DNA from: Zhongshania sp.
GTDB lineage: Bacteria > Pseudomonadota > Gammaproteobacteria > Pseudomonadales > Spongiibacteraceae
Length of the DNA stretch: 64,000 nucleotides
NCBI GenBank assembly: GCA_018066965.1
Contig: JAGPVP010000061.1
Span: forward strand, 1 to 64,000
Direction of reading: 5' to 3'
Under the pieces are notes generated by a model. It ran no database searches. It was not told the DNA's origin and saw nothing but the letters and a program-made list of their open reading frames with translations. Positions 41,578-50,415 of this stretch are shown here, one piece after another. The position numbers and the translations under genes were made by a program. Numbering within the stretch: position 1 is the stretch's first letter; the number at the start of each line of letters is the position of its first letter.

Positions 41578-42483
41578 ATGCTGACATTCCTTCCCCATTG
41601 GCTTCGCGGCAGCCTGATTATGCTGCTTATCATTTGCTCCACATTGATTTTAGTGCCGTTTCTGATACTTGCTGCACTACTCAAGCTGCTGATTCCGCTG
41701 ACCGTCACCCGCCGTTGGTTCACCATTGTGTCGATAGAAATCGCGAATTTATGGGTGGGCTTTAACAATCTGCTTCTGCAAGTTGTGAATAATATTAGTT
41801 GGGATATAGAAGGGGCCGAAGGGCTAGATCCAAAAGACTGGTATTTTGTTACCTGCAACCACCAGTCCTGGGCCGATATTTTGGTTGCTCAAAAAGTGCT
41901 CTTTCGCAAAATCCCCATGCTCAAATTCTTTCTTAAACAACAGCTTATATGGGTGCCGGTGATTGGCCTGGCATGGTGGGCGCTAGATTTTCCGTTTATG
42001 AAGCGCTATTCGGCGGCGGAGATCGCCAAAAATCCCGCTCTTAAAGGCAAAGATTTAGAAACAACCCGCAAAGCCTGCGAGAAATTTAAGTACACGCCGG
42101 TAACGGTGTTTAACTTTATGGAAGGCACGCGCTTTACTCCTGAAAAACAAGCCAGCCAAGAATCGCCTTATACATTTTTACTGAAGCCAAAAGCGGGCGG
42201 CGCCGCCTTTGTGTTGGGCGCCATGGGTGAGCAGTTACACACTTTACTGAATATCACGATTCACTACCCCAGCGATGACCGCAGTTTTTGGCACTTTCTG
42301 TCCGGACAAATAAAAGAGGTGGTTGTTCGTATTGAAAGGCAAACCATCCCACCTCGGTTTTTAAGCAGAGATTATTTGAGCGATCAGCAGTTTAGAGCGG
42401 AGTTTCAGCAGTGGGTCTCTGAATTGTGGGAACACAAAGACCAACTTCTAGGCCAACTTCACAAAAAAACGAACGCGGCCTAA
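41578..42483 (+). CDS. YihG/PlsC-family acyltransferase
   Basis: A 301-residue inner-membrane acyltransferase from the ATG at 41578. The N-terminus MLTFLPHWLRGSLIMLLIICS is a membrane segment, and NHQSWAD (the HX4D catalytic motif) lies near residue 95, followed by FMEGTRFTP. Length and order match YihG of E. coli, which acylates lysophospholipid-type acceptors. An upstream frame from 41251 adds unrelated residues, so it is not used. It converges on the next YciI gene, with a 4-base overlap. Confidence 0.87.
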   Translation: MLTFLPHWLRGSLIMLLIICSTLILVPFLILAALLKLLIPLTVTRRWFTIVSIEIANLWVGFNNLLLQVVNNISWDIEGAEGLDPKDWYFVTCNHQSWADILVAQKVLFRKIPMLKFFLKQQLIWVPVIGLAWWALDFPFMKRYSAAEIAKNPALKGKDLETTRKACEKFKYTPVTVFNFMEGTRFTPEKQASQESPYTFLLKPKAGGAAFVLGAMGEQLHTLLNITIHYPSDDRSFWHFLSGQIKEVVVRIERQTIPPRFLSRDYLSDQQFRAEFQQWVSELWEHKDQLLGQLHKKTNAA

Positions 42484-42824
42484 GTTTGGGCTTCCGCCTG
42501 TAACTGGCGTATTGGCCGCACTTCAATCGATCCCACGCGGGCCGGCGGAATTTTCGCCGCCTTGTCTAAAGCTTCATTAAGGTCGCGGGCTTCTAGTAAA
42601 TAAAACCCCGCCAATTGCTCCTTGGTTTCAGCAAAAGGGCCGTCGGTAAACGTGGTTTTACCGTTGCGAATGCGCAGGGTAGTGGCGGTCTCAACCGATT
42701 GTAATGCCTCGCCGGCAATAAAATGCCCGCTTTCTAATAAGCCCTCTACGCAGGACATACACTCGGCGTCGTCCATCGCCGCTATTTTGGCTTCTTCTCC
42801 GTAGACTAAACATAGGTATTTCAT
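42480..42824 (-). CDS. YciI/DGPF-type protein
   Basis: A 114-residue YCII-related protein with MKYLCLVYGEEAKIAAM, FTDGPFAETKEQLAGFYLLE (the DGPF motif) and VEVRP-like SIEVRPI. It is 36 bases downstream of the second ECF42-type promoter and 96 bases downstream of the sigma factor gene. Function of the fold is not settled; many are small-molecule binding. Confidence 0.88.
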   Translation of the reverse strand: MKYLCLVYGEEAKIAAMDDAECMSCVEGLLESGHFIAGEALQSVETATTLRIRNGKTTFTDGPFAETKEQLAGFYLLEARDLNEALDKAAKIPPARVGSIEVRPIRQLQAEAQT

Positions 42825-42860
42825 TGCTCGCGCCCTCTCAATGTCTTGTTAATATTCTCT

Positions 42861-42888
42861 AGTCGAATACGCTCAATCAGAATCGACA
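42861..42888 (-). promoter_or_regulatory. Candidate ECF42 promoter (TGTCGA-N17-CGACT)
   Basis: TGTCGA (42888-42883) and CGACT (42865-42861) on the minus strand are 17 bases apart, as in the other copy at 41422-41449. The start codon of the YciI gene is 36 bases further on. It lies after the sigma factor gene, between it and its target. Confidence 0.75.
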
Positions 42889-42920
42889 TACTTACAAATT
42901 AATCTATCAAAGGAGGCTTG

Positions 42921-44210
42921 TTAGCGGCGGCAATTAGCTTGCCGCTCTTTCATCTCCGCGATACGCCGCTCTATGAATGTGATTTCCGATACTTGCTGCG
43001 CGTAAGCTAGGGCGGTCTCATAAGCCTCTTGCGCAGCATCATACCGCTCTAGCTGGCGGTAAAAATCAGCTCGCGCGGCGTGTAGAAGGTGGTAGTCACT
43101 TAACTCGCCAGCTTGATATATCGCATTGACTGCGTCGGCACCGGCTTGCGGACCATCGCGCATACCCAGTGCAACAGCGCGATTGAGTTCAACTACTGGA
43201 CTGGCGTTGAGCCGCAGTAATACGTCGTATAAACCCACAATTTCGTGCCAGTCGGTAGTGGCCGCCGAGCTAGATTCGGCATGAATAGCCGCGATGGCCG
43301 CCTGCAGCGAATAGACTCCGTAGCGGCCATCTTTTAAGGCGCGGCGCACTAGTGCCACACCTTTATCAATCGCGTGATGATCCCAAAGGCCGCGATCTTG
43401 ATCGGCCAGTAATATTAATTCGCCCTGCGCATCGCAGCGTGCATCTCGTCGCGACTCCTGTAAATACATCAGTGCCAGCAAGCCCGAAATCTCGGTATCG
43501 GCCGCCAGATCCGTATTTAACGTGAGCAGTAATTCTGCCAGACGAATCGCCTCGGCGGCTATGTCTGCACGGGTTAAACTAGCACCCGAAGAGGCCAAAT
43601 AGCCCTCGTTATACATCAGATAAAGCACCTGCAACACCGCATTCATACGTTCAGGCAGGGCCGCCGCACTAGGGACTTGATAGGGGATATTGGCATCGCG
43701 GATTTTGGCTTTCGCCCGCACGATTCGCTGTGCTATTGCCGTTGGCTTGCTGATATAGGCACTGGCAATTTCTTCCGTCGTCATACCACATACTTCGCGC
43801 AAGGTAAGCGCAATGCGGCTGTCTTCGGCAAGCGCGGGGTGACAACAGGTAAAAATTAAGCGGAGGCGATCATCTTCAATATCATCATCTGCGAAGGCGG
43901 CAAAGTCTGGGGTATCGGCCTCTAGCTGATCGGCCAGTTCATCAATTCCGTGCACAAACCGCGATTGCCGCCGCAGCGCATCGATGGCTTTGAAGCGTCC
44001 GGTAGAGACCAACCACGCGCGAGGATTAGCCGGTACGCCATCATTAGGCCACTGCTTTAATGCTGCAATAAACGCGTCTTGCAATGCTTCTTCCGCTATT
44101 TGGAAATCGCCAAGCAGACGCAGCAAGGTGGCAAATACTCGGCGTGATTCCAGCCGGTACACCTCCTCAATCAAATGATTTGCTAGCGCATCGGTCATCG
44201 CCAAAACCAC
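42921..44210 (-). CDS. ECF42-family RNA polymerase sigma factor with C-terminal extension
   Basis: A 429-residue ECF sigma factor. The sigma-2 region (ESRRVFATLLRLLGDFQIAEEALQDAF near the N-terminus) and sigma-4 region (ALTLREVCGMTTEEIASAY) are at the front. A long C-terminal extension, rich in short helices resembling TPR units (EVELNRAVALGMRDGP style), follows; ECF42 factors carry such a domain. ECF42 genes are regularly next to DGPF/YciI genes and recognise TGTCGA plus a CGA-type -10, and two such promoters are present nearby. Signal unknown; no anti-sigma gene is visible, as is usual in this group. Confidence 0.88.
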   Translation of the reverse strand: MVLAMTDALANHLIEEVYRLESRRVFATLLRLLGDFQIAEEALQDAFIAALKQWPNDGVPANPRAWLVSTGRFKAIDALRRQSRFVHGIDELADQLEADTPDFAAFADDDIEDDRLRLIFTCCHPALAEDSRIALTLREVCGMTTEEIASAYISKPTAIAQRIVRAKAKIRDANIPYQVPSAAALPERMNAVLQVLYLMYNEGYLASSGASLTRADIAAEAIRLAELLLTLNTDLAADTEISGLLALMYLQESRRDARCDAQGELILLADQDRGLWDHHAIDKGVALVRRALKDGRYGVYSLQAAIAAIHAESSSAATTDWHEIVGLYDVLLRLNASPVVELNRAVALGMRDGPQAGADAVNAIYQAGELSDYHLLHAARADFYRQLERYDAAQEAYETALAYAQQVSEITFIERRIAEMKERQANCRR

Positions 44211-44373
44211 GTCTCTGCATCATATTCGTTGCGACTAATATTAACCCAGCCATTTGAGGAAGGCAGCAGTAAGGGAAACGCTGGATTAAACGCTGGGTTT
44301 ACGATGGATGGGGTACGGTTTGATACAGTAGGTGCGAGGCAGTCGTTGCAAAGCACCTGCGGATCAAGGCGGA

Positions 44374-44493
44374 TCAGGAAAAAGGCGAGTTTTTAGTTGT
44401 GCTGGATTTGTCCTTCTTAGCTGATTTTTTCTCCTTTTGCGTCAGCAACGGCTTCTTCTTAGTTTCTTTGTTACTTCGTTGTTCTTTACTCAT
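44374..44493 (-). CDS. Small basic protein, 39 aa
   Basis: The ATG at 44493 preceded by GGAG encodes 39 residues starting MSKEQRSNKETKKKPLL and rich in Lys, ending at TGA (44374-44376). Short lysine-rich proteins with this MSKEQR start occur in many proteobacteria. The role is unknown. I see no similarity to a ribosomal protein. Confidence 0.65.
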   Translation of the reverse strand: MSKEQRSNKETKKKPLLTQKEKKSAKKDKSSTTKNSPFS

Positions 44494-44777
44494 TAGTAGA
44501 ACTCCATTCTGTGAGGCCATGACTTCATTTTGAAATAAGCAAGCAATAACGCGAATACATCTTTAGACATATCACCGCAGTGGCAGTGATCTTGCCAGAG
44601 TACGCCCTTTACCCGTATTAGCTATAGGCGATGACAATAATCAAAAAATAAATATTGATGACGGCAGCTAATCACCAAAAATAGCGGCCCGAGGTTAGCG
44701 AAGCGCTACCATTGCGCGGCTTTGCACCTTACAATTTACCTAGTAAAACCCGCCCGTAGACCACCCAAAGTTTTTGG

Positions 44778-45560
44778 ATGCCAATGTCTGAGCTTCATTA
44801 TTATCAATACCTGCTGATTGGCCTAATATTTATCTGGAGCGGCTTTGTGCGCTCTGGTCTTGGCTTTGGCGGCGCGGTATTGTCGCTGCCCTTTTTGCTG
44901 TTGGTACACAATCAGCCACTGGTGTTTCTACCGCTAATTTCGGTACAACTCTTATTCTTCTCATCCATTACCTTGGTGCTGAATAATCGCAAATCAGAAT
45001 CAGCCAAACGTACTCATAAAAGTACCGTCGACTGGGCCTACCTCAGATACATGCTGGCGATTATGATAGTGCCTAAATTACTTGGGGTGTTTGGTCTAAT
45101 CACCATGCCCGCCAATGTTCTGAGTATTATTATTTTTGTGGTGGTATCGGTTTACGCCATCACCTATATTGCCAACAAGCCCTTCAAAAGTAATAGCAAA
45201 TTTGTCGATGCGATATTCTTAATGGCTGGCGGCTATATAAGTGGCACCTCGCTTATCGGCGCCCCCTTAATTATTGCGGTGGCCGCTCAACATGTCGCCC
45301 GCGAACGTCTGCGCGACACCTTATTCGCGCTGTGGTTTATTTTGGTGAGTATAAAACTGGTGGCGTTTATTTACGCTGGCGTAAGCTTGCAGCTAATTCA
45401 TCACCTGTGGCTATTACCCTGCGCCGCCATCGGCCATTTTATTGGTTTACGTTTTCACGAGCGAATGTTGAAGGCAGAGACACCGGTGTTCTTTAGAGTA
45501 TTGGGTATTACACTGCTGCTTATTAGCGCGCTTGGCTTATGGAAAGCGCTGGAAGGCTAG
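44778..45560 (+). CDS. TauE/SafE-family sulfite exporter-like membrane protein
   Basis: A 260-residue membrane protein of the TauE/SafE family. Signs are GLIFIWSGFVRSGLGFGGAVLSLPFLLL near the N-terminus and GYISGTSLIGAPLIIAVAAQHV in the second half, a duplicated pattern; about eight membrane helices. Members export sulfite or organosulfonates in some bacteria. The first two Met are alternative starts at 44778 and 44784. It ends one base before the convergent DUF3465 gene. Confidence 0.87.
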   Translation: MPMSELHYYQYLLIGLIFIWSGFVRSGLGFGGAVLSLPFLLLVHNQPLVFLPLISVQLLFFSSITLVLNNRKSESAKRTHKSTVDWAYLRYMLAIMIVPKLLGVFGLITMPANVLSIIIFVVVSVYAITYIANKPFKSNSKFVDAIFLMAGGYISGTSLIGAPLIIAVAAQHVARERLRDTLFALWFILVSIKLVAFIYAGVSLQLIHHLWLLPCAAIGHFIGLRFHERMLKAETPVFFRVLGITLLLISALGLWKALEG

Positions 45561-45561
45561 G

Positions 45562-46038
45562 CTACTGGTAGCGTCGGCCCCGATATTCTAACCAACCATT
45601 TGCATGACGGCCCGCCGGATCATGGTGGGTCCAGTGCAGCACACCACCTAGCTTATTCCATTCGTACTCGCCGTAGAATTTAACGCTATCACCCGACCGC
45701 AGGCCATCAAGGCGGGGCGCTAAATCGATATTATGTGCCACCAAAAGCGTTTGGCCATTTGCCAGTTTAAGAATAAATTTTTGATGCCGACTGCCCTTGG
45801 TGTCATCTGCCAGTATTTTAATAACGCGACCGCTGCCGCTCACTTGAACATCGCTGACTTGGTTTTGATAAGCCTCAGCTAATTGCCGCTCTCCGGCTAC
45901 TTCAACACGACCACCCGCCGCATTGGGTGCTAAGCCTGTCGGTAAGACCGCCTGAACCTGTTCAGCAAACTGTGGATTCTGTTGGTAAACTTGGTACAGC
46001 GCCACCACAAGCAATGCAGCAAAAATCGACTTCTTCAT
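45562..46038 (-). CDS. DUF3465 family periplasmic protein
   Basis: A 158-residue protein with an N-terminal signal or anchor (MKKSIFAALLVVALYQVYQ). The core DUF3465 OB-like domain runs from about 60: VSGSGRVIKILADDTKGSRHQKFILKL, LLVAHNIDLAPRLDGLRSGDSVKFYGEYEWN and WTHHDPAGRHANGWLEYRGRRY. Function unknown. Confidence 0.87.
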   Translation of the reverse strand: MKKSIFAALLVVALYQVYQQNPQFAEQVQAVLPTGLAPNAAGGRVEVAGERQLAEAYQNQVSDVQVSGSGRVIKILADDTKGSRHQKFILKLANGQTLLVAHNIDLAPRLDGLRSGDSVKFYGEYEWNKLGGVLHWTHHDPAGRHANGWLEYRGRRYQ

Positions 46039-46423
46039 AAGGACATAAACTCTACGCGACGTTTTACAGTGAGTTTATACCGCGCTAGTTATTCCACCCA
46101 TTAATTTTGGGCGTTTTAATTCATAAATCGCTTATATTTATGCAAGCTATAACAACTTGCCCGCTGTCCGGTCGCGGGTATCAAACGCATTCGCTAGCGC
46201 GAAAAGTTAAGGTAGATGCACAGTGAAAGCGCTACTGTATAGTAGCTGACATAGGAAATTGAGATGCCGTGCTAGTACTGTGATAGTACCGCGATATAAA
46301 AATTAACGAACTACGAAAAATTTCACATGAATATTAAATGGCTAACAATAGAAGATCGACGACGCTCCCTGAGATTAAATACCCTAGTCTCCAGCCTTAT
46401 TAATCTGCGCAAAGGAGACTGAA
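46039..46423. other. Intergenic region with two small hairpins
   Basis: No supported gene. Two short hairpins, GCTACT-gtat-AGTAGC (46231-46246) and GTACT-gtgat-AGTAC (about 46275-46289), are close together. A 31-codon frame at 46327-46422 ends one base before the following gene's ATG but lacks a ribosome site. The region could be a structured leader for the DUF2254 gene. Confidence 0.35.
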
Positions 46424-47692
46424 ATGGCATTGTTCATGTCAACCGATCGCGCTAGGTTTTTCATCAATCGGCTTCGCGCCCGACTTTGGGTGAGGCCATT
46501 AACCGTTTGCCTGCTGTCAATCGCAGCGGCATTCGGCGCAAAACTTGCCGACGGCACTGCGTTTGCACAAATAGCGCCGGTCATTGCGGCGGACTCTATT
46601 GAAGCGCTGCTGTCCATCATGGCCGCCAGCATGCTGGTCATTGCCACATTTTCGGTGGCATCGATGGTATCGGCCTACGCCTCAGCAGCTAGCACCGCCA
46701 CGCCGCGATCATTCACTTTAGTGGTTGCCGACGACGCATCACAAAACGCGCTGTCGACTTTTGTTGGTTCATTCATATTCAGCATCGTCGCTCTTACGGC
46801 AGTCAAGAACGACTACTTCGAAACCGCCGGTCTCTTTATTCTCTTTGCCCTGACGGTGACCATATTCGGCACCGTTATTATTACATTTGTACGCTGGGTC
46901 GATGGCATCGCACGCCTTGGCCGCATGGGATCAACCATCGCTAAAGTCGAGAGTGCCACTGCGACCGCATTAAAGCAACGACGAGCTGCGCCACACCTTC
47001 GCGGCACCTCAGTGAGCTCCCAAGCACGCGGACATGCCGTGTTCGCAGCGGATGTCGGTTACATTCAACATGTGGATATCGCCGCTCTCCAAGCCTGGGC
47101 GGAGCAAGTCGATGTGCGGGTGGTAGTGGCTGCCTTACCTGGTATCTTAGCCGCACCAAACCGGCCATTAGCCTACGTTAGCGCCCACAGCGACATTGAT
47201 TACACGCCACTTATCGAGTCATTTGAGATAGGTCCTATTCGTCGCTTCGACGACGATCCGCGATTTGGCTTGGTGGTTCTGTCGGAGATCGCGGGTCGCG
47301 CTCTGTCTCCCGCCGTCAATGATCCCGGTACCGCGATCCATATCACCGGAACACTGCTACGACTCTTTACGCTATGGAATGAACCCGCAACGGCTGAAGA
47401 GGAGCCGGCGCCAAGCTACGACCGCGTAGGAGTGCCCGCGCTATCGATTCAAGACATGTTCGATGACGCCTTTACTGCAATTGCTCGAGACGGTGCCGGT
47501 TTTGTTGAGGTGGCCCTGCGCTTACAAAAAGTACTGGATTCTCTTGCATCAATCGGCGATCCGGAAATGCGAAATGCCGCCGAATATCATGGCCGACTGG
47601 CACTGAAACGTGCGCGGCTGGCACTTAATGTAGAAGAGGACTTGAAGCTTGTTCAAGATGCTGCACAGTTCGCTGAACCCACTGCTTCATAA
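46424..47692 (+). CDS. DUF2254 membrane protein
   Basis: A 422-residue inner-membrane protein of the DUF2254 family. It has an early hydrophobic pair (LWVRPLTVCLLSIAAAFGAKL, then IEALLSIMAASMLVIATFSVASMVSAY), a second pair near 105-150, and a soluble C-terminal region including VLSEIAGRALSPAVNDPGTAI near residues 285-305. Function unknown. GGAG lies 7-10 bases before the ATG, so the start is good. Confidence 0.87.
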   Translation: MALFMSTDRARFFINRLRARLWVRPLTVCLLSIAAAFGAKLADGTAFAQIAPVIAADSIEALLSIMAASMLVIATFSVASMVSAYASAASTATPRSFTLVVADDASQNALSTFVGSFIFSIVALTAVKNDYFETAGLFILFALTVTIFGTVIITFVRWVDGIARLGRMGSTIAKVESATATALKQRRAAPHLRGTSVSSQARGHAVFAADVGYIQHVDIAALQAWAEQVDVRVVVAALPGILAAPNRPLAYVSAHSDIDYTPLIESFEIGPIRRFDDDPRFGLVVLSEIAGRALSPAVNDPGTAIHITGTLLRLFTLWNEPATAEEEPAPSYDRVGVPALSIQDMFDDAFTAIARDGAGFVEVALRLQKVLDSLASIGDPEMRNAAEYHGRLALKRARLALNVEEDLKLVQDAAQFAEPTAS

Positions 47693-47753
47693 CAAGATCG
47701 CGAGCTACATCATTGCCACTGTTCAACAAAAAATAACTTAATGAGAAAATAGT

Positions 47754-47924
47754 ATGACGAAAAAAATAGTGCAGTTTGAATACGAGAAAGAAACCAAAAA
47801 TAGTGTTCGTTATAAAGAAGTTCCAGATGATGGAACTCCTCCCATTATTGGTTCTTTATATGTTCAGAAGTGGTTTGCTGGTAATACTAAATCACTTGCA
47901 ATAACTATTGAGAAAAAAGACTAG
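47754..47924 (+). CDS. Small conserved protein, 56 aa
   Basis: The ATG at 47754 opens a 56-residue protein beginning MTKKIVQFEYEKETKNSVRY and containing PPIIGSLYVQKWFAG, a pattern common in short proteins of marine bacteria and cyanobacteria. No function is known to me. It follows the DUF2254 gene by 61 bases and precedes the palindrome at 47984-48025. The ribosome site is weak. Confidence 0.65.
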   Translation: MTKKIVQFEYEKETKNSVRYKEVPDDGTPPIIGSLYVQKWFAGNTKSLAITIEKKD

Positions 47925-47983
47925 CCGCAGACCAATACGCCGTATTCAGCTTAAAATTTCTGCCCAATGTCTAGCAAAGCAGT

Positions 47984-48025
47984 CATAAACCATAAAATGG
48001 CCATGCTGCCATTTTATGGTTTATG
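47984..48025. terminator. 17-bp perfect palindrome, bidirectional terminator-like
   Basis: The arms CATAAACCATAAAATGG and CCATTTTATGGTTTATG (17 bp, 8-base loop) lie between the small plus-strand gene and the end of the minus-strand symporter gene. It is AT rich with no T-run after it, so it could be a bidirectional terminator or a protein site; position favours termination. Confidence 0.55.
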
Positions 48026-48054
48026 CAAAGTAATAACCGCACTTTAAATAATTT

Positions 48055-49476
48055 TTAAACCCCTGCAGTAGAGCCAGTCTTGTTAACAAAAGGCTTCGCT
48101 AACCAATACACCAACACCCCAGCAAAAATGCCCGGCAAGCCTTCGTACACCATATTGTGTAAATCAAAGTATCGCCATGCCAAGGCGGTTGCTATGCCCA
48201 CACAACTCATTGCAATGGCAACACCCTGACTTGGTCGGCCACCAAAAATCAGGACAGCTAGCATAGGAACAAAGGCGCTAGCCAAACCTGACCATGCCAT
48301 CACCACCATCGCAAAAACACTCTGCGCACTGAGCAAGGCCCACCCCAAGGCCAGAATACACACCCCCAAAGTAGAGGCTTTAATCAAAAATGGGCGCTCA
48401 ATATTATTGGGCATAAGGTCATGGGTAAATGCAGCAGACGAGCTAAGAATTAAAGAGTCGGCAGTAGATAATGTTGCGGCAAAAATACCCGCGAGAATAA
48501 GACCAACCAATACCGGAGGTAATAGAGTTTGCGCCATAGTAGGCAATGCTAACTCGGCATCAAAGCTACCTACCTCTGGCAAATACAAGCGTGATAACAA
48601 ACCTACTGTTGTCGCCATTAAATAGAATGCGGTAAACCACAGGTAATACCACGCTCTTGCGCGGTTCATATCGTCGCCACTGCTCAGCGCCATAAAGCGC
48701 ACCATCACATGGGGCTGACCAACCACCGAAAGGCCCGCAAACAGCCAACCCAATGCAAATAAGAAGGCTCCCGGTACGCCGGGGAAGGCGAGATCTTCTG
48801 GGAACCAATCCATGTAATTTGGTACATCTTGTAGCGCGCTAACTGTTGCTGATACGCCGCCTAAATTTGCGATGGCTACCCACATGAGTATGCCCATGGC
48901 GGTAATCATAACTACTGACTGGGCCGCGTCCGTCCATATTGACGCCCGAATACCGCCGGCCAAGCAATACACGGCAACTAGCACTGCACCACACACCGCG
49001 CCTGCCCACGTCGGCCAATCAAACAAGACATGTAGCGCCTTGCTACCCGCCAATAATTGCGCCGCCGCGTAAGCGGTAAGTAGTAGCAAACAAATCAGCG
49101 CGGCAAGCCGTTGATAGCCGGGCAATATGCTGCCATTCCAGTTTGCCAATACACCGAGATAACTTACTTCGCCGCTTTTCTCCGTCATGCCACGCAATTT
49201 TTTATGTACAAAGTGGGAGGCAAGGAAGTCACCAAAAATCCAACCGACCATTACCCAGAACGCCGACAGACCCACTGTGTAGGTATAGCCAATGACACCA
49301 ATAAACATATACCCGCTGTTATTGGTTGCCACCGCCGACAAGCCAACTAACCAGGGCTTAACGGTATTGCTGGCAAGATAATAGTCTTTGCTTTGATGGG
49401 TATTAAAAAATAGCGATGACAAGCCTATAAGCACAAAAATACTGAGAAAGGCGGCAAAACTCCAAGCAGTTATCAT
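48055..49476 (-). CDS. Sodium:solute symporter (SSS family)
   Basis: A 473-residue, about 13-helix transporter of the SSS (PutP-like) family. The N-terminal SSLFFNTHQSKDYYLASNTVKPW and NNSGYMFIGVIGY, the Na-site helix VYCLAGGIRASIWTDAAQSVVM, and GIFAATLSTADSLILSSSAAF are typical. It is 45 bases after the TPR gene that follows ask_ect, so it may be part of the same salt-responsive transcript. The substrate could be proline or another osmolyte, but this is inferred. Confidence 0.87.
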   Translation of the reverse strand: MITAWSFAAFLSIFVLIGLSSLFFNTHQSKDYYLASNTVKPWLVGLSAVATNNSGYMFIGVIGYTYTVGLSAFWVMVGWIFGDFLASHFVHKKLRGMTEKSGEVSYLGVLANWNGSILPGYQRLAALICLLLLTAYAAAQLLAGSKALHVLFDWPTWAGAVCGAVLVAVYCLAGGIRASIWTDAAQSVVMITAMGILMWVAIANLGGVSATVSALQDVPNYMDWFPEDLAFPGVPGAFLFALGWLFAGLSVVGQPHVMVRFMALSSGDDMNRARAWYYLWFTAFYLMATTVGLLSRLYLPEVGSFDAELALPTMAQTLLPPVLVGLILAGIFAATLSTADSLILSSSAAFTHDLMPNNIERPFLIKASTLGVCILALGWALLSAQSVFAMVVMAWSGLASAFVPMLAVLIFGGRPSQGVAIAMSCVGIATALAWRYFDLHNMVYEGLPGIFAGVLVYWLAKPFVNKTGSTAGV

Positions 49477-49521
49477 ATTTAATTCCGTGATGTTTGCTGG
49501 TCAGTGAATGTCGGTAATTGC

Positions 49522-50415
49522 TTAAGTGGTTATGACAGCGGGAGCCAATAATTCAATTAACAGGGGATGTTCGCGCAGTTCCGACAACGCAGGGTCGCGA
49601 TGTAGTTCCTCGCGATACGATTCTGACTGCGCCACCGCATGAGTAAAATAACGCGCAGCGTCATCTAAATTACCTTGGCAGGTATGTGCGCAGGCAAGCT
49701 GATAAAATGCGTGGGCATTGGCGTCGTCTAAGACTAGGGCTTGATGGCATAAATTAATTGCCCACTGGGGTTCATTTTGATCCAGTGCCGCATCTGCTTT
49801 ATAGGTAATAGCTTCAATATCATCTTTTCGTAAAGCGAGAATTTGATCGTAGATCGAGATCTTGCCCGCCGGGCTAGTTTCCTGACTGGCACGCAGCCAC
49901 AGCGAATGCATTTCTTGGGTGAGGGTGATTTCTTCCCGATTTGATTCTATATGTGCGGTTTCTTGTTTTAGTTGTTTTTCTATTGTGCGCAAACGTTTTT
50001 CGTATTCTTCAACCAACTCAGCAACTTGCTCATTGGCAACTTTATGTACTTTGTCTTTAATATCACGAATTGAGTTCCAGCCGATTAACACCAGTGCCGA
50101 ACTCACCGCCGCAATAAGGTAGAAAAAATAGGTCACAGTACTGGTTGCGTAGGAAACCGCCTTGTCTGCCGCGCCCAGTTCGCGGTCAACGACTTCAGCC
50201 GCCATTTCTCGATGCGAACGCTCCATATCGATACGGAGGCTGCGGATTTCATCCAGCATGTAACGCTCAATAAATGGCGAGTAAAGCGGCTCGTTTAATT
50301 TATTAATAGACGCATCTACTGCCTCATCGCTGGGGCTGCTGGCTGCTTCCGCTGACAAGGTCAGCGGAATACAAACACAGCATAATACGAAAAGCTTTTT
50401 AACTATGCTGCGCAT
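49522..50415 (-). CDS. TPR-repeat membrane protein with coiled coil
   Basis: A 297-residue protein with a signal peptide (MRSIVKKLFVLCCVCIPLTLSA), a transmembrane helix at about 95-115 (FFYLIAAVSSALVLIGW), a coiled coil (about 115-165) and C-terminal TPR units, including WAINLCHQALVLDDANAHAFYQLACAH. It overlaps the end of ask_ect by 13 bases, which implies translational coupling to ectoine synthesis. This companion is not a standard part of the ectoine operon that I know. Confidence 0.75.
   Translation of the reverse strand: MRSIVKKLFVLCCVCIPLTLSAEAASSPSDEAVDASINKLNEPLYSPFIERYMLDEIRSLRIDMERSHREMAAEVVDRELGAADKAVSYATSTVTYFFYLIAAVSSALVLIGWNSIRDIKDKVHKVANEQVAELVEEYEKRLRTIEKQLKQETAHIESNREEITLTQEMHSLWLRASQETSPAGKISIYDQILALRKDDIEAITYKADAALDQNEPQWAINLCHQALVLDDANAHAFYQLACAHTCQGNLDDAARYFTHAVAQSESYREELHRDPALSELREHPLLIELLAPAVITT

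Noticed and set aside
46327..46422. 31-codon open frame ending one base before the DUF2254 start
   Set aside because: No ribosome-binding site and no recognisable similarity; it may only be part of the leader.
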